Below are positions 35,135 to 44,520 of a stretch of 64,000 nucleotides of DNA, piece by piece (positions within the stretch are counted from its first letter, which is position 1; each line of letters opens with the position of its first letter). The notes beneath the pieces are model-generated. The model was not told the origin of the DNA, did no database searches, and worked only from the letters and a program-made list of their open reading frames with translations. The stretch is from Mariniblastus sp. (GTDB taxonomy: Bacteria > Planctomycetota > Planctomycetia > Pirellulales > Pirellulaceae). The stretch lies in assembly GCA_022447555.1 (NCBI GenBank), contig JAKVBF010000011.1:213545-277544 (forward strand). Reading direction: 5' to 3'. The position numbers and the translations under genes were made by a program.

Positions 35135-37147
35135 ATGATTAAACGTTTGCGAAGGTGGTTACAGGTTAAAACAGGCCGCGTCGAGACACCGATCGATGGA
35201 GACGCGCCGTTTTGGGTCGTGAGCGTTGGATTTCATCTGATCCTGCTTGTCCTGCTGGCCCGTATCATCATGCCCGCTGAAAAGCCGAGCGATCTCAAAT
35301 TGGTGGTCAATGCGAGTGAACAAATCGATCTTGTCGAGCTCCCTCCCGAAGTTGCCTTTGACGAAGAACCAACCGAACCGTTGGGATCCAACGATGCCGA
35401 GTCATTTGAACTAGCCAACCAAGAGGCGCCCGAATTAGCAATCGAGAACGAAGTCATCGAAGAATTCGACATGCCTGTAATGGAGGAGCTTGGTGAAATC
35501 GCTTCTGAAAACGAAAATCTGTTTTCAGAAACCGCCGAAGTCATGACGACTGTTGCGAAGACCGGGGCGGCGGGTTTCAGCGTCAAGGGTGCCGCTGGAG
35601 CTGTGGACCGAATGACCGAAGAAATTCTACTCTCTCTGCAGACACGCAAGACGACCGTTGTCTGGATGTTTGATCAATCAGCGAGCTTGCTTCGACAGCG
35701 CGCGGAAATTACGGAGCGGTTTGAAAAGATTTACACCGAACTCGGCATGCTTCAGGCGGCTGGCGACAACGCATTTTCTAAACACGATGATCGACCTCTA
35801 CTGACGCAAGTTTGGGCCTTTGGTCAATCGATCAACCCGATGCTGGAAGAGGAGACGGACGACTTGGAAGTGATCAAAGAATCAATCACTCGAATCCCTC
35901 GAGACAACACCGGTATAGAGAATGTTTTTTCCACGGTCTTGGAAGGTGTCGATCGCTTTAAAAAAGATCGGCGGATCAACCGGGCGACCGGACAGCGCAA
36001 TCGCAACATCATGTTTATCGTTGTTTCGGATGAATCGGGTGACGACTCGATGCGACTAGATGATGCCGTTGAAGCCTGTAACAAGTATGAAATCCCCGTT
36101 TACGTGATTGGTGTCCCCGCTCCGTTTGGTCGTGACACGACGTTTGTGAAATGGGTGGACCCAGACCCTAAATACGATCAAGAACCACAATTTGCTGAAG
36201 TTTCACAAGGTCCAGAGTCCTTGTTTTCTGAACGACTGAAACTGGAATTCACTGGTGGTGACTTTGACGATCTGGAAATGATCGATTCCGGGTTTGGCCC
36301 CTTCAGTTTGACTCGCCTCTGTTTCGAAACGGGTGGCATCTACTTTGCGGTGCACCCCAACCGTCGGGTTGGCAGAGTTCGCCGAACCGATACGAAAGCC
36401 TATTCGGCCGATTTAAGGTATTTCTTCAAGCCGGATAACATGCGGAAGTATCGGCCCGATTATGTATCCCGTCAGGAATACATGAAACGATTAAAAGAGA
36501 ATGAAGCGCGATACGTTTTAGTTCAGGCGGCCGAAGCTTCGGCCACGGGACAGCTACAGGCGCCCCAGTACCGATTTCCCAAGCTCAATGAAGCAACGTT
36601 TGTCAATCAAGTCAGTCAGGCGCAACGCGCCGCCGCATTGCTCGAACCCCGATTGGGGCAGTTATATGGCATACTCAAAACCGGAGAAGAAGCTCGTGAA
36701 AAAGAAGCCTCTCCTCGCTGGCAGGCGGGTTACGACTTGGCATTTGGACGAATCATGGCGGCTAAAGTAAGAGCAGAATCCTACAACGCCGAACTAGCCG
36801 CTGCTAAAACTAAAAAGAAATTTGAGGACGAGAAAAACAACACCTGGGTCCTCGAACCGGCTGATAAGATTAGCACCGGCAGCCAAGCAGAAAACATGGC
36901 TGCCAAAGCTCGATTCTATCTCGAACGGGTGATTGATCAGCACCCCGATACACCCTGGGCCATGTTAGCCGCACGGGAACTTGAGACGCCTATTGGTTGG
37001 GAATGGAAAGAGGATTTCACGCAGCCCCCGGAACCCCGTCAGCGTCCTGCCAACAACAATAACAATAATGCTCAACCGGCGCCGAATCCGCAGCCACAGC
37101 AAAATGCGATGCCGCCTAAACAGAAGCGTCCTCCCCCAAAACTTTAA
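35135..37147 (+). CDS. Membrane-anchored von Willebrand factor A domain protein
   Basis: 670 residues. An N-terminal cytoplasmic segment of about 26 residues, one membrane helix (FWVVSVGFHLILLVLLARII), then an acidic linker (residues 60-160, many Glu/Asp). The VWA domain begins near 172 with VVWMFDQSASLL, whose D180-x-S182-x-S184 is the metal-ion-dependent adhesion site; FIVVSDESGDDS supplies further acidic residues. After the VWA domain a helical region rich in Ala/Glu/Lys extends to about 625, and the tail has a run of Asn and then Pro/Gln/Lys. Ion-binding VWA domains mediate protein contacts, often with AAA ATPases or surface partners; no such partner is next door. A bidirectional terminator follows. 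Confidence 0.82.
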   Translation: MIKRLRRWLQVKTGRVETPIDGDAPFWVVSVGFHLILLVLLARIIMPAEKPSDLKLVVNASEQIDLVELPPEVAFDEEPTEPLGSNDAESFELANQEAPELAIENEVIEEFDMPVMEELGEIASENENLFSETAEVMTTVAKTGAAGFSVKGAAGAVDRMTEEILLSLQTRKTTVVWMFDQSASLLRQRAEITERFEKIYTELGMLQAAGDNAFSKHDDRPLLTQVWAFGQSINPMLEEETDDLEVIKESITRIPRDNTGIENVFSTVLEGVDRFKKDRRINRATGQRNRNIMFIVVSDESGDDSMRLDDAVEACNKYEIPVYVIGVPAPFGRDTTFVKWVDPDPKYDQEPQFAEVSQGPESLFSERLKLEFTGGDFDDLEMIDSGFGPFSLTRLCFETGGIYFAVHPNRRVGRVRRTDTKAYSADLRYFFKPDNMRKYRPDYVSRQEYMKRLKENEARYVLVQAAEASATGQLQAPQYRFPKLNEATFVNQVSQAQRAAALLEPRLGQLYGILKTGEEAREKEASPRWQAGYDLAFGRIMAAKVRAESYNAELAAAKTKKKFEDEKNNTWVLEPADKISTGSQAENMAAKARFYLERVIDQHPDTPWAMLAARELETPIGWEWKEDFTQPPEPRQRPANNNNNNAQPAPNPQPQQNAMPPKQKRPPPKL

Positions 37148-37217
37148 ATCAAATTGTTTCGGGAACTGGCAGCCCTGAACAGGGAAGCATTCCACAACCA
37201 CCCATTCCGCGCATTAA

Positions 37218-37248
37218 AAAGTCGGCCCAATTCGAGGCCGACTTTTTT
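37218..37248. terminator. Bidirectional rho-independent terminator
   Basis: GTCGGCC (37221-37227) pairs with GGCCGAC (37236-37242), flanked by A's on the left and T's on the right. It works for the VWA gene on the plus strand and for the lipoprotein gene on the minus strand. Confidence 0.9.
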
Positions 37249-37278
37249 AATCTGATTTTTAAAATCGATCTCCGGACC

Positions 37279-37944
37279 CTAACGCATCAAGGACGCATCT
37301 TCAGCAACGGTCTCCAGATGGTCATATGCGTAAAATCGACGAGAAACAAACTCGGTTAACTTGGCCAAAAAGATCGCCTCGAATTTTCGATCATTGGTCT
37401 GGATCGCAGGACGCGGTTGTTCGGGAAACTGAAATTGATCGGGACCGATAAAATAAGACACCTGTCCGTCATTTCCCATATCATAGACCGTGGCGGTTAC
37501 CTCGCACCTTCCCTGATAAAGTGTCGAACCTTCTTTTATCGAGTATTCCCCAATTTGAATGCCCAAAACGACGTCTGCCTCAACTCCTGTTCCGATCGCA
37601 GTAAAATCGGTTTCATCCCAGCCATTTTCATCGGACCACGCTTCAATTTCCTTCGAGGAAATCACTTGAATACCTTTGACATCATTTTGCAATTTCATCC
37701 CGACTAATTTACTAATGGTGTCGGTGAGTGTGTCAGGGCCATAAGATGACGCATCCGAGACGCAAATAACGGCTACGCGTTTTCCCTCAAGACCGGCATA
37801 TTCCGCCGGTATTTTATGTCCTTTGAGAACGTAGAGCAGTTGCGCCAAACCGCCGAGGCAACCGGTTGTAGACACCAACATGACGATTGCAAAGGTACAG
37901 ACCACCAACCTCACCAAGCCGACGTTTTTTAACATCTTAGACAT
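37279..37944 (-). CDS. Predicted lipoprotein of unknown function
   Basis: 221 residues. The N-terminal hydrophobic segment ends in VSTTGC, a lipobox, so the mature protein probably starts at Cys29 with a lipid anchor. After the Cys, a Gly/Leu-rich stretch leads into HKIPAEYAGLEGKRVAVICVSD, and DVVLGIQIGEYSIKEG and YQGRCEVTATVYD resemble the beta-strand pattern of outer membrane lipoproteins that use a small alpha/beta fold (CsgG/DUF-like). I cannot name the family. The protein ends with charged residues. It is convergent with the VWA gene, and they share the terminator. Regulation unknown. Confidence 0.7.
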   Translation of the reverse strand: MSKMLKNVGLVRLVVCTFAIVMLVSTTGCLGGLAQLLYVLKGHKIPAEYAGLEGKRVAVICVSDASSYGPDTLTDTISKLVGMKLQNDVKGIQVISSKEIEAWSDENGWDETDFTAIGTGVEADVVLGIQIGEYSIKEGSTLYQGRCEVTATVYDMGNDGQVSYFIGPDQFQFPEQPRPAIQTNDRKFEAIFLAKLTEFVSRRFYAYDHLETVAEDASLMR

Positions 37945-38280
37945 CCTTGTTTAGGCGTCGCCAATTTCATGAATTGCTCCAAGCCACTCAATCAATTGCT
38001 GTTGTCACAATCTTTCAATTATCATCACCGAGATGAACAGGAGATTGAGCAACCGTGAATGATCAAAATGAAATCCAACGACCACTTGAAGTCAGGGCGT
38101 GAAGCGCAAAACGAAGAAAGTCGAATGAATAACCCATTGAAACCAGTGCCGAGGCAATAACGGGCAGTCCATCAATCGTTTCAAAGACTGCTGTCACAAA
38201 GATTGGAAATCGCGAGGAGATTAGCGATTGGCGACGACACCTTCAAGGTCAACTCGCTGGATGATAGCAGTCTAGGCCGC
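37945..38280. other. Intergenic stretch, nothing recognised
   Basis: About 340 bases upstream of the lipoprotein gene and after the ymdB stop, both on the minus strand. No gene, hairpin terminator or clear promoter was found. Confidence 0.4.
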
Positions 38281-39090
38281 TCAATACTCATCCATATAAC
38301 GTTCCGCATCTTTTTCCCTTACGCAAAATCGTCGAATCCCCTGAGCTCGCCCACTTTTTGGATCCACGTCCACAATCGCACCATTCATTCGAATGTCATT
38401 ATGAGCGACCAGAAACGGAAGCGGTTTGAATGTGATGGTCGCCTCCATCACTTTATTGATCTGCCTTCCCAAAATACTCTCGTGAGGCCCACTCATTCCC
38501 ACATCACATTGGAAAGCTGTTCCGCCAGGTAATATCTGCTCATCGGCGGTTGCGACATGAGTGTGGGTTCCTAGGCAGGCGGAAACCCGTCCATCTAAAT
38601 ACCGGCCCATCAGCTGTTTGTCACTCGTGGCTTCTGCATGAAAATCACAAAATCGGATTTTCACATCGTCGGGAATCTCGGATAAAATTCGATCCGCTGC
38701 TGTAAAGGGGCAATCGACGGGACGCATGAACACTCGCCCCATCAAGCTGAACACCGCAACGTTCCGGCCCGTTTCAGACTTGACGACGACCCAGCATTTA
38801 CCCGGAGCGTCTGCGGGAAAATTAGCGGGCTTCACAATGTTTGACTGGCTATCGAGAATTTCGATAATGTCTTTTTTCTTGTAGATGTGATCACCCAAAG
38901 TGATACAGTCGACGCCTGCCGCGATTAGTTTTCGGTAGATGCTGGGTGTCAACCCAGAACCACCGTCGGCGTTTTCACTGTTAACCACAGCGAGATCAAT
39001 GGATTCTTGACGTCGCACTCCAGGCAGGACCTCAGTCACAAATTGCACACCGGGCTTCCCAACAACATCGCCGACAAACAGGATCCTCAC
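38281..39090 (-). CDS. ymdB: YmdB family metallophosphoesterase
   Basis: 269 residues, GTG start with GGAAAG upstream. The TIGR00282/YmdB family hydrolyses 2',3'-cyclic nucleotides, and in Bacillus the gene lies next to rny, as here. Metal-binding motifs: GDVVGKPG (Asp8 type), VNSENADGGSG, FHAEATSDK and LGTHTHVATADEQILPGGT. In place of the common T-x-GNH motif, it has ITLGDHIYKKKDI, so the metal-ligand Asn is Asp. The other ligands look intact, so it is probably active. The gene is 38 bases downstream of rny, so the two form an operon likely linked to RNA turnover. Confidence 0.92.
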   Translation of the reverse strand: MRILFVGDVVGKPGVQFVTEVLPGVRRQESIDLAVVNSENADGGSGLTPSIYRKLIAAGVDCITLGDHIYKKKDIIEILDSQSNIVKPANFPADAPGKCWVVVKSETGRNVAVFSLMGRVFMRPVDCPFTAADRILSEIPDDVKIRFCDFHAEATSDKQLMGRYLDGRVSACLGTHTHVATADEQILPGGTAFQCDVGMSGPHESILGRQINKVMEATITFKPLPFLVAHNDIRMNGAIVDVDPKSGRAQGIRRFCVREKDAERYMDEY

Positions 39091-39128
39091 AGACGTTCTT
39101 TCCAGTACTCAAGGTAACTAATTAGTAC

Positions 39129-40679
39129 TTATTTTGCTAACTCAGTAAAACGTGATTCCCGAATGACGGTCACTTTGACTTCCCCAGGATAGGTCAGCTG
39201 ATCTTGATACGCGTTTGCGATATCGCGGCAAATTTTGGCAGCCCGCCCGTCGTCAGCATCTTTTGCACTTGCGATCACACGAACTTCTCTTCCGGCTTGA
39301 ACAGCAAAGGCCTGAGCCACACCTTTGAACTCCAAAGCAATCGTCTCAAGTTCTTCCATTCGTTTGATGTAACGATCTAACGATTCACGACGAGCGCCTG
39401 GTCGTGACGCACTACACGCGTCGCCCGTTGCTACCACAACCGTATAAGGATGCTCGATCACGATCTCGTCATGGTGTCCCAGTGCCGCATGAACCACCTC
39501 TTCACCTTCACCATGGCGTTTAAGGATGTCGGCACCAATCTTCGGGTGCCCACCCTCCATTTCATGATCCGCTGCTTTACCAATGTCATGCAACAGTCCA
39601 GCACGACGAGCCATGTCTCCGTCCAAACCGATCATTTCCGCGACCATTCCTGAAAGGAACGCCACTTCCACGCTATGGCGCAATACATTTTGGCTGTAAC
39701 TGGTACGGAAATGCAGACGCCCCAATAAATCAACAACTCGTTCATGAAGGCCTTGGACATTTACTTCTTCCGCCGCTTCCATCCCTTTTTTACGGATGAA
39801 TTGCTCGATTTCTTTGTTGGTTTCGGCCACGACTTCTTCAATTCGCGTTGGATGAATCCGACCGTCGTTGATTAGTTGATCCAATGCTATTCGAGCCACC
39901 TCACGACGCACCGGATCAAAACCGCTGACGATCACGACACCTGGCGTGTCGTCAATGATCACATCCACTCCGGTCTCTTTTTCAAATGCCCGAATATTAC
40001 GTCCCTCGCGGCCGATGATGCGACCCTTCATTTCATCATTAGGAATATCGATCGTGCTGGTAGTTGATTCGGCTGTTTGGCTAGCGGCAAATCGCTGCAT
40101 GGTCATCAGCAAAATTTCACGAGACTTTTCTTCGGCCAGCTCAGCCATCATTTTCTCGTGTTTCATCAGCCGGCTGCCCACCTCTTGGCCCAGCTCGTCT
40201 TCCAACAGCTTCAACAAACGAAGGGACGCTTCTTCTTTGCTTAAACCCGTAATCTGATGCAGTTGCTTTCGCTGCTTTTCAAAGATTTCATTGAGATCTT
40301 TTTCTCGCTGAGAAGCTTGCTCCAACTTTACCTTCAGTCGATTTTGGCTGGATTCGATAATGCGTTTCTGCTTCTCCAAATCTTGGGAGAGTTGATCCGC
40401 TTGCGACTCGCGTTTATCGAGACTGCGTTCGACTTTGCGAAGCTCTTTTTGGGCTTGGTTAATCTCTCGTTCCGCCTCCGCTTTTTGGTTAAGCGTCTGC
40501 TCCTTGATCTTGAGCTCCGACTCTTTTCGAGTTCCCTCGATATCCCGCAGTGCTTCGTCCATCACAAGCTTGGCCTTGGACTTAGCATCCTTTCCGGCAA
40601 CGAAGTGGTACAAAAGGACCAAACCACCACCCACCACCGTTCCGACAGCTCCGCTGATTAACAGATTCGTAATATCCAT
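39129..40679 (-). CDS. rny: Ribonuclease Y
   Basis: 516 residues from ATG 40679, with GGTGAG 7 bases upstream; GTG 40691 is an alternative. The membrane-anchored endonuclease starts mRNA decay. An N-terminal helix ([20 protein letters not shown]) anchors it, followed by a coiled coil (residues 30-180). The KH domain has [15 protein letters not shown], and the HD phosphohydrolase domain has [27 protein letters not shown] and AALGHHDE, with the metal-binding His/Asp residues intact. Length matches the family (about 520). First gene of the rny-ymdB unit. Confidence 0.97.
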   Translation of the reverse strand: MDITNLLISGAVGTVVGGGLVLLYHFVAGKDAKSKAKLVMDEALRDIEGTRKESELKIKEQTLNQKAEAEREINQAQKELRKVERSLDKRESQADQLSQDLEKQKRIIESSQNRLKVKLEQASQREKDLNEIFEKQRKQLHQITGLSKEEASLRLLKLLEDELGQEVGSRLMKHEKMMAELAEEKSREILLMTMQRFAASQTAESTTSTIDIPNDEMKGRIIGREGRNIRAFEKETGVDVIIDDTPGVVIVSGFDPVRREVARIALDQLINDGRIHPTRIEEVVAETNKEIEQFIRKKGMEAAEEVNVQGLHERVVDLLGRLHFRTSYSQNVLRHSVEVAFLSGMVAEMIGLDGDMARRAGLLHDIGKAADHEMEGGHPKIGADILKRHGEGEEVVHAALGHHDEIVIEHPYTVVVATGDACSASRPGARRESLDRYIKRMEELETIALEFKGVAQAFAVQAGREVRVIASAKDADDGRAAKICRDIANAYQDQLTYPGEVKVTVIRESRFTELAK

Positions 40680-41304
40680 TCGGCTACTCACCCTAATATT
40701 CGAGTGACGCGGTAGCGAGGACGGACGCTAAGGGTTCAAAAAAACGAAAGGATCTAGCCAATATGGCTAGTCGTTCCGATGGTCGACCTGAGAGAATTCA
40801 CGCACGCACCTCGATCTGATTTTGCGTGAAGCACCTTGGCTCTGAACCGAGGATTCGAAAGAAACCCGGACCCAACGACGCCTTGGGATGTGCCCAGAGC
40901 CGCAATCAACAGCCCAAGCCGAACCCCATCCCAGTAAAGGCATCCATATGGCATACTCCACGCATCTACCCTCCGTTCGGCGAGCGCGAAAAAGCGACTC
41001 GGTCCCGACGACAGATTGCTTATGATATTTGAAAGGCCAAATACCCAGCAGTAGACTCAAAATGTAAAATAGAAATGCCATCACGATGAGCGAGATACCA
41101 GTCTGTTTTGAATTCAAATACTAGTCAACTTTAATTTCTTTCTACCTTAGCCATCAGTTCTCAGCATAACCGAGTCACAATGTTGCTTTAATAAACCTGC
41201 CATGCCATCAAAATTACCGGCATCGCGAGTTGGCATTTTAACAAACCATTCCCAAAACGCAATCTTCCAGAAATCCCCCTTTATACAATTTCGATGCAAG
41301 AGCC
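40680..41304. other. Divergent intergenic region between rny and tilS
   Basis: About 620 bases. A minus-strand frame beginning at TTG 41117 encodes a hydrophobic stretch (IVMAFLFYILSLLLGIWPF) near its start, but the following 80 residues look random and no good ribosome site is seen; a small membrane protein is possible but not supported. No RNA gene recognised. Confidence 0.35.
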
Positions 41305-42315
41305 ATGGACCTCGCCAACCATTCCCAACCAAATTTTTCTGATATTTGCGAGGCAATCCAAACCGAGTGGCCGCCGCAAGAGTGGCTAGAAAAACCTGTC
41401 ATGGTGGCGGTTTCCGGAGGGGCCGACAGCGTATTGTTACTGCGGGCGATACATCATCTCCACAGGCAACACATGGGGTCGGGCGAAGTGACCGTCTGCC
41501 ATGTCAATCACGGCACGCGGGAGACTTCTGCAAAACATGCCCTCTTCGCCCGTCAGTTGGCTAAACAGCACAATCTGAAATTCACTTCGGAAAGAGTCTC
41601 CAATGACAAACCAGGATCTTCTTCCGAAGAGACCATGCGAGACGAACGCTACTTATTGTTTATGAAAATGGCCGACGCCCAAGGAGCCCGCTACCTTGCC
41701 ACCGGACATAATCAGGATGACCAGATCGAAACGGCGCTGTTCCGAATTTTCCGGGGAACCGGTTTTAAAGGTTTGAGCGGGATCCCTGCCTTAAGGGTCC
41801 GAGATGCCGTTTCGATTGTCCGCCCGTTATTGACGATCTCACGAAATAAAATCCTCGCTGCCCTAAAAGAAATTCATCAGCCTTTTTGCACTGATGAATC
41901 AAACCACTCATCGAATTACACTCGAAACTTTTTGCGGAATGACATTTTGCCCGGACTCCGGCAACGCTTTCCCGGATTTGACAATTCAATTTTGAACTTA
42001 ATGCAACATGCTATTGAGTTCGACAATTTCTTGGACCAACAAGTGCAACACTTGTCTCAGGCGGTAATCTATGTCAGCGACAGTGAAATTCGAATCACTA
42101 AACCGCTGCTGAAAGAGACCGCCCCGCTTTTGATCCGACAATTATTAATGCAGTTATGGCAAGCAAAAGGTTGGCCTCGTAAAGACATGAATCGCAAGTG
42201 GTGGGAGCAACTATGCGAATTAGCTCAAGATACAAAAAACCGCTCGGTTTTAAATCTTCCCGGTAATATCCGTGTTGAATCGGAAGCTCAGGAACTGCGC
42301 CTGCTGAACGGCTAA
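41305..42315 (+). CDS. tilS: tRNA(Ile)-lysidine synthetase
   Basis: Converts cytidine 34 to lysidine in tRNA-Ile(CAU), so that it reads AUA; essential in most bacteria. 336 residues, the length of the shorter bacterial forms (core plus substrate-binding domain, without the full C-terminal extension). The ATP-PP loop motif SGGADS (residues 37-42), CHVNHGTRETS, GHNQDDQIETALFRIFRGTG and TRNFLRNDILP are all characteristic. Its own transcription start is not clear. It is followed after about 200 bases by the MFS transporter gene. Confidence 0.95.
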   Translation: MDLANHSQPNFSDICEAIQTEWPPQEWLEKPVMVAVSGGADSVLLLRAIHHLHRQHMGSGEVTVCHVNHGTRETSAKHALFARQLAKQHNLKFTSERVSNDKPGSSSEETMRDERYLLFMKMADAQGARYLATGHNQDDQIETALFRIFRGTGFKGLSGIPALRVRDAVSIVRPLLTISRNKILAALKEIHQPFCTDESNHSSNYTRNFLRNDILPGLRQRFPGFDNSILNLMQHAIEFDNFLDQQVQHLSQAVIYVSDSEIRITKPLLKETAPLLIRQLLMQLWQAKGWPRKDMNRKWWEQLCELAQDTKNRSVLNLPGNIRVESEAQELRLLNG

Positions 42316-42411
42316 GCGTCCCCCCAAGCCATCTCCGACAACGCGCGACTTTGACGATCAGAAAGATCTGGCAAGAGGTACAAATTACCCCTGAAATAGT
42401 GGGGCAAATTG

Positions 42412-42440
42412 TTTACTTAGCTTGCTGAGTCCTTTATACT
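42412..42440 (+). promoter_or_regulatory. Candidate promoter for the MFS transporter gene
   Basis: TTTACT (42412-42417) and TATACT (42435-42440) are 17 bases apart. Start of transcription would be near 42447, leaving a leader of about 70 bases. Confidence 0.42.
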
Positions 42441-42517
42441 TTTTGCCTCAGTAAGCTACCCCACACTTTAAGGGGAGCAGGCCCGCTTCCACTGTTTTAT
42501 TTCACAGGTAACCAAGC

Positions 42518-44125
42518 ATGTCAGACACACCCATGAGTCAGGCTAAGAACGAAACCAATATGTTTCTGTTCTGGGGCTGCTTTATTGCACTTATCACCAC
42601 CGCTTTTGGCTTTATTACGCGGATGTTTTTATTGGACGACCCCGCAATTGTTCAAACACTTGGCCTCGATCCGGCTGAAGTCGGCGCCTTCAAGGGAATC
42701 CAAGTCTGGCCCTTCGCTTTATCCATCATCATTTTCAGCCTGATCATTGACAAGGTCGGATACAAGTTCTCTATGATGTTTGCGTTCACTTGCCAGTTCG
42801 TCTGGGCGGTGATGGGTGTCTTCGCTCTGTCCACGATCGATGCCGATCCCGAACGAGCGAAATCTTTGATTTACTGGGGTGGTCTGATTCTCGCACTTGG
42901 CAATGGAACCGTTGAGGCATTTATCAATCCGGTTGTTGCCACGATGTTCGACAAAGATAAAACCAAGTGGCTGAATATTCTTCATGCCGGCTGGCCGGGC
43001 GGACTCGTCATTGCAGGCATCTTGGTCATTTTCATGGCCGGTCTTGATTGGAATATCAAACTGGCCACGATCGCACTGCCAGCATTGATTTACTTTTTCA
43101 TGTTGATCAAAGTTGAATTCCCCAAACAGGAACGTGTCGCAGCCGGTGTGAGTTATAAAGACATGCTTTCCGAATTCGGCATCTACGGTGCTGCAGTGGT
43201 TGGCTTCTTGGTAACGCTTCAATTAATGGACTTTTTCCCTGAGGGAAACAAAGCGGTCTTCATCGGTATTGGCGTCGCCATGGTCGTTGCATTCGGAGCT
43301 TATACACAAAGTCTTGGGCGACCGCTGATGTTTGTTTTGATCTTGATCATGATGCCATTGGCGACCACCGAAATTGGTACCGACGGCTGGATTTCGGGAA
43401 TCATGAGCTCGGTGGTTGATTTTGATGGCGGATGGATTCTCGTTTACACATCATTCATCATGATGGTGTTACGCTTTTTTGCCGGTCCAATCGTTCACAA
43501 CCTTTCGGCGTTGGGCCTATTGATGGTCAGTTGCATCTTGGCAATCGCCGGATTGTGGTGCCTTTCGTGGGCCGAGGCGGTCACCGTTGTTTTTGCAGCG
43601 GCAACTCTTTACGCTCTAGGTAAAACCTTCTTTTGGCCAACCATGCTGGGGATTGTGTCCGAGCAAACACCTCGAGGTGGAGCTTTGACACTGAATGCCA
43701 TTTCCGGAATTGGAATGCTGGCGGTCGGAACGCTTGGCTTTCCTTACATCGGAGCATTGCAAGCCGAAAAGGAAATCCAAGCCGTCAAACCGTACGTATC
43801 ATCTGTTCAGGAAGACGAGTTACTGGACAAGAAGAATATCTACGAGATCATTGAATACCAGGTTCTCGACATGGAGAAAGTCGATCAACTGGTGGTCGAC
43901 AAAGCACCAGCTGCAGATCAAAAGAAACTAAAAGCGGAAATCACCACAGCCTCGGAAGGGAGTGCACAAAAAGCTCTCGCGACGATGGCTATTTTCCCGC
44001 TGATCATGTTGCTCGCTTACGTTGCGATGTGGTTCTACTTCAAATCCAAAGGGGGATATCGCCCGGTCGAGCTTGAAGTTCAACAGGTTCCCAACGATGG
44101 TGAAAGCCCCTACGGCGATGGATAA
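42518..44125 (+). CDS. Major facilitator superfamily transporter
   Basis: 535 residues with about 12 membrane helices, beginning with FLFWGCFIALITTAFGFITR. The second helix pair has the MFS-type loop IDKVGYKFSM. A conserved AFINPVVATMFDKDKTKWLN and HAGWPGG segment lies in the central region. A charged soluble insertion (residues about 425-495) precedes the last helices. The substrate is not obvious; the nearest groups seem to be sugar/nucleoside porters that planctomycetes carry in several copies. It has its own promoter-like sequence and terminator, so it is probably monocistronic. Confidence 0.85.
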   Translation: MSDTPMSQAKNETNMFLFWGCFIALITTAFGFITRMFLLDDPAIVQTLGLDPAEVGAFKGIQVWPFALSIIIFSLIIDKVGYKFSMMFAFTCQFVWAVMGVFALSTIDADPERAKSLIYWGGLILALGNGTVEAFINPVVATMFDKDKTKWLNILHAGWPGGLVIAGILVIFMAGLDWNIKLATIALPALIYFFMLIKVEFPKQERVAAGVSYKDMLSEFGIYGAAVVGFLVTLQLMDFFPEGNKAVFIGIGVAMVVAFGAYTQSLGRPLMFVLILIMMPLATTEIGTDGWISGIMSSVVDFDGGWILVYTSFIMMVLRFFAGPIVHNLSALGLLMVSCILAIAGLWCLSWAEAVTVVFAAATLYALGKTFFWPTMLGIVSEQTPRGGALTLNAISGIGMLAVGTLGFPYIGALQAEKEIQAVKPYVSSVQEDELLDKKNIYEIIEYQVLDMEKVDQLVVDKAPAADQKKLKAEITTASEGSAQKALATMAIFPLIMLLAYVAMWFYFKSKGGYRPVELEVQQVPNDGESPYGDG

Positions 44126-44162
44126 TCATTGCATCTCAGTGAACTAAACTAAATGTTTTCTG

Positions 44163-44195
44163 AAGGCGGTGGAGTCATTACTCACCGCCTTTTTT
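44163..44195 (+). terminator. Rho-independent terminator after the MFS gene
   Basis: AAGGCGGTG pairs with CACCGCCTT, extended by AGT/ACT across a one-base bulge, and followed by a run of Ts. Confidence 0.9.
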
Positions 44196-44196
44196 C

Positions 44197-44520
44197 GTTT
44201 TGACTGCTTAATCGCAAACACGATTTACGATACGTCACTCGAAGGTCGGATGGGGGTTTTGCGACCATTCTCGTGCTAGCTGCTGGCAAAGCTGGGTGGC
44301 GATAAATGATGCCATAAATCGTGCTTCCTAATGACGGAGCGGCGAAAAACCCACTTTTCGTTTGAAAACTAGCTCGGAATGCTTTCTCAAGCTCCGCGGT
44401 GTGAAATCCGTAAGATGGTAACCCAAGCGAATTCGCCACAAGGGTTCTTCCGTGTTGGTCAGGAACGCCGTTTTCGCTACTATTTCGCGGCCTCCGCCAC
44501 CCATTCTCGCACTAGGTCGC
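44197..44520. other. Intergenic stretch, nothing recognised
   Basis: About 320 bases between the terminator and the AsmA-like gene. Short minus-strand frames are not protein-like. The ribosome site AGGTC lies 4 bases before ATG 44521. Confidence 0.4.

Noticed and set aside
40767..41117. Minus-strand frame with a hydrophobic N-terminal segment
   Set aside because: TTG start without a good ribosome site, and about 80 following residues look random. A small membrane protein remains possible but unsupported.
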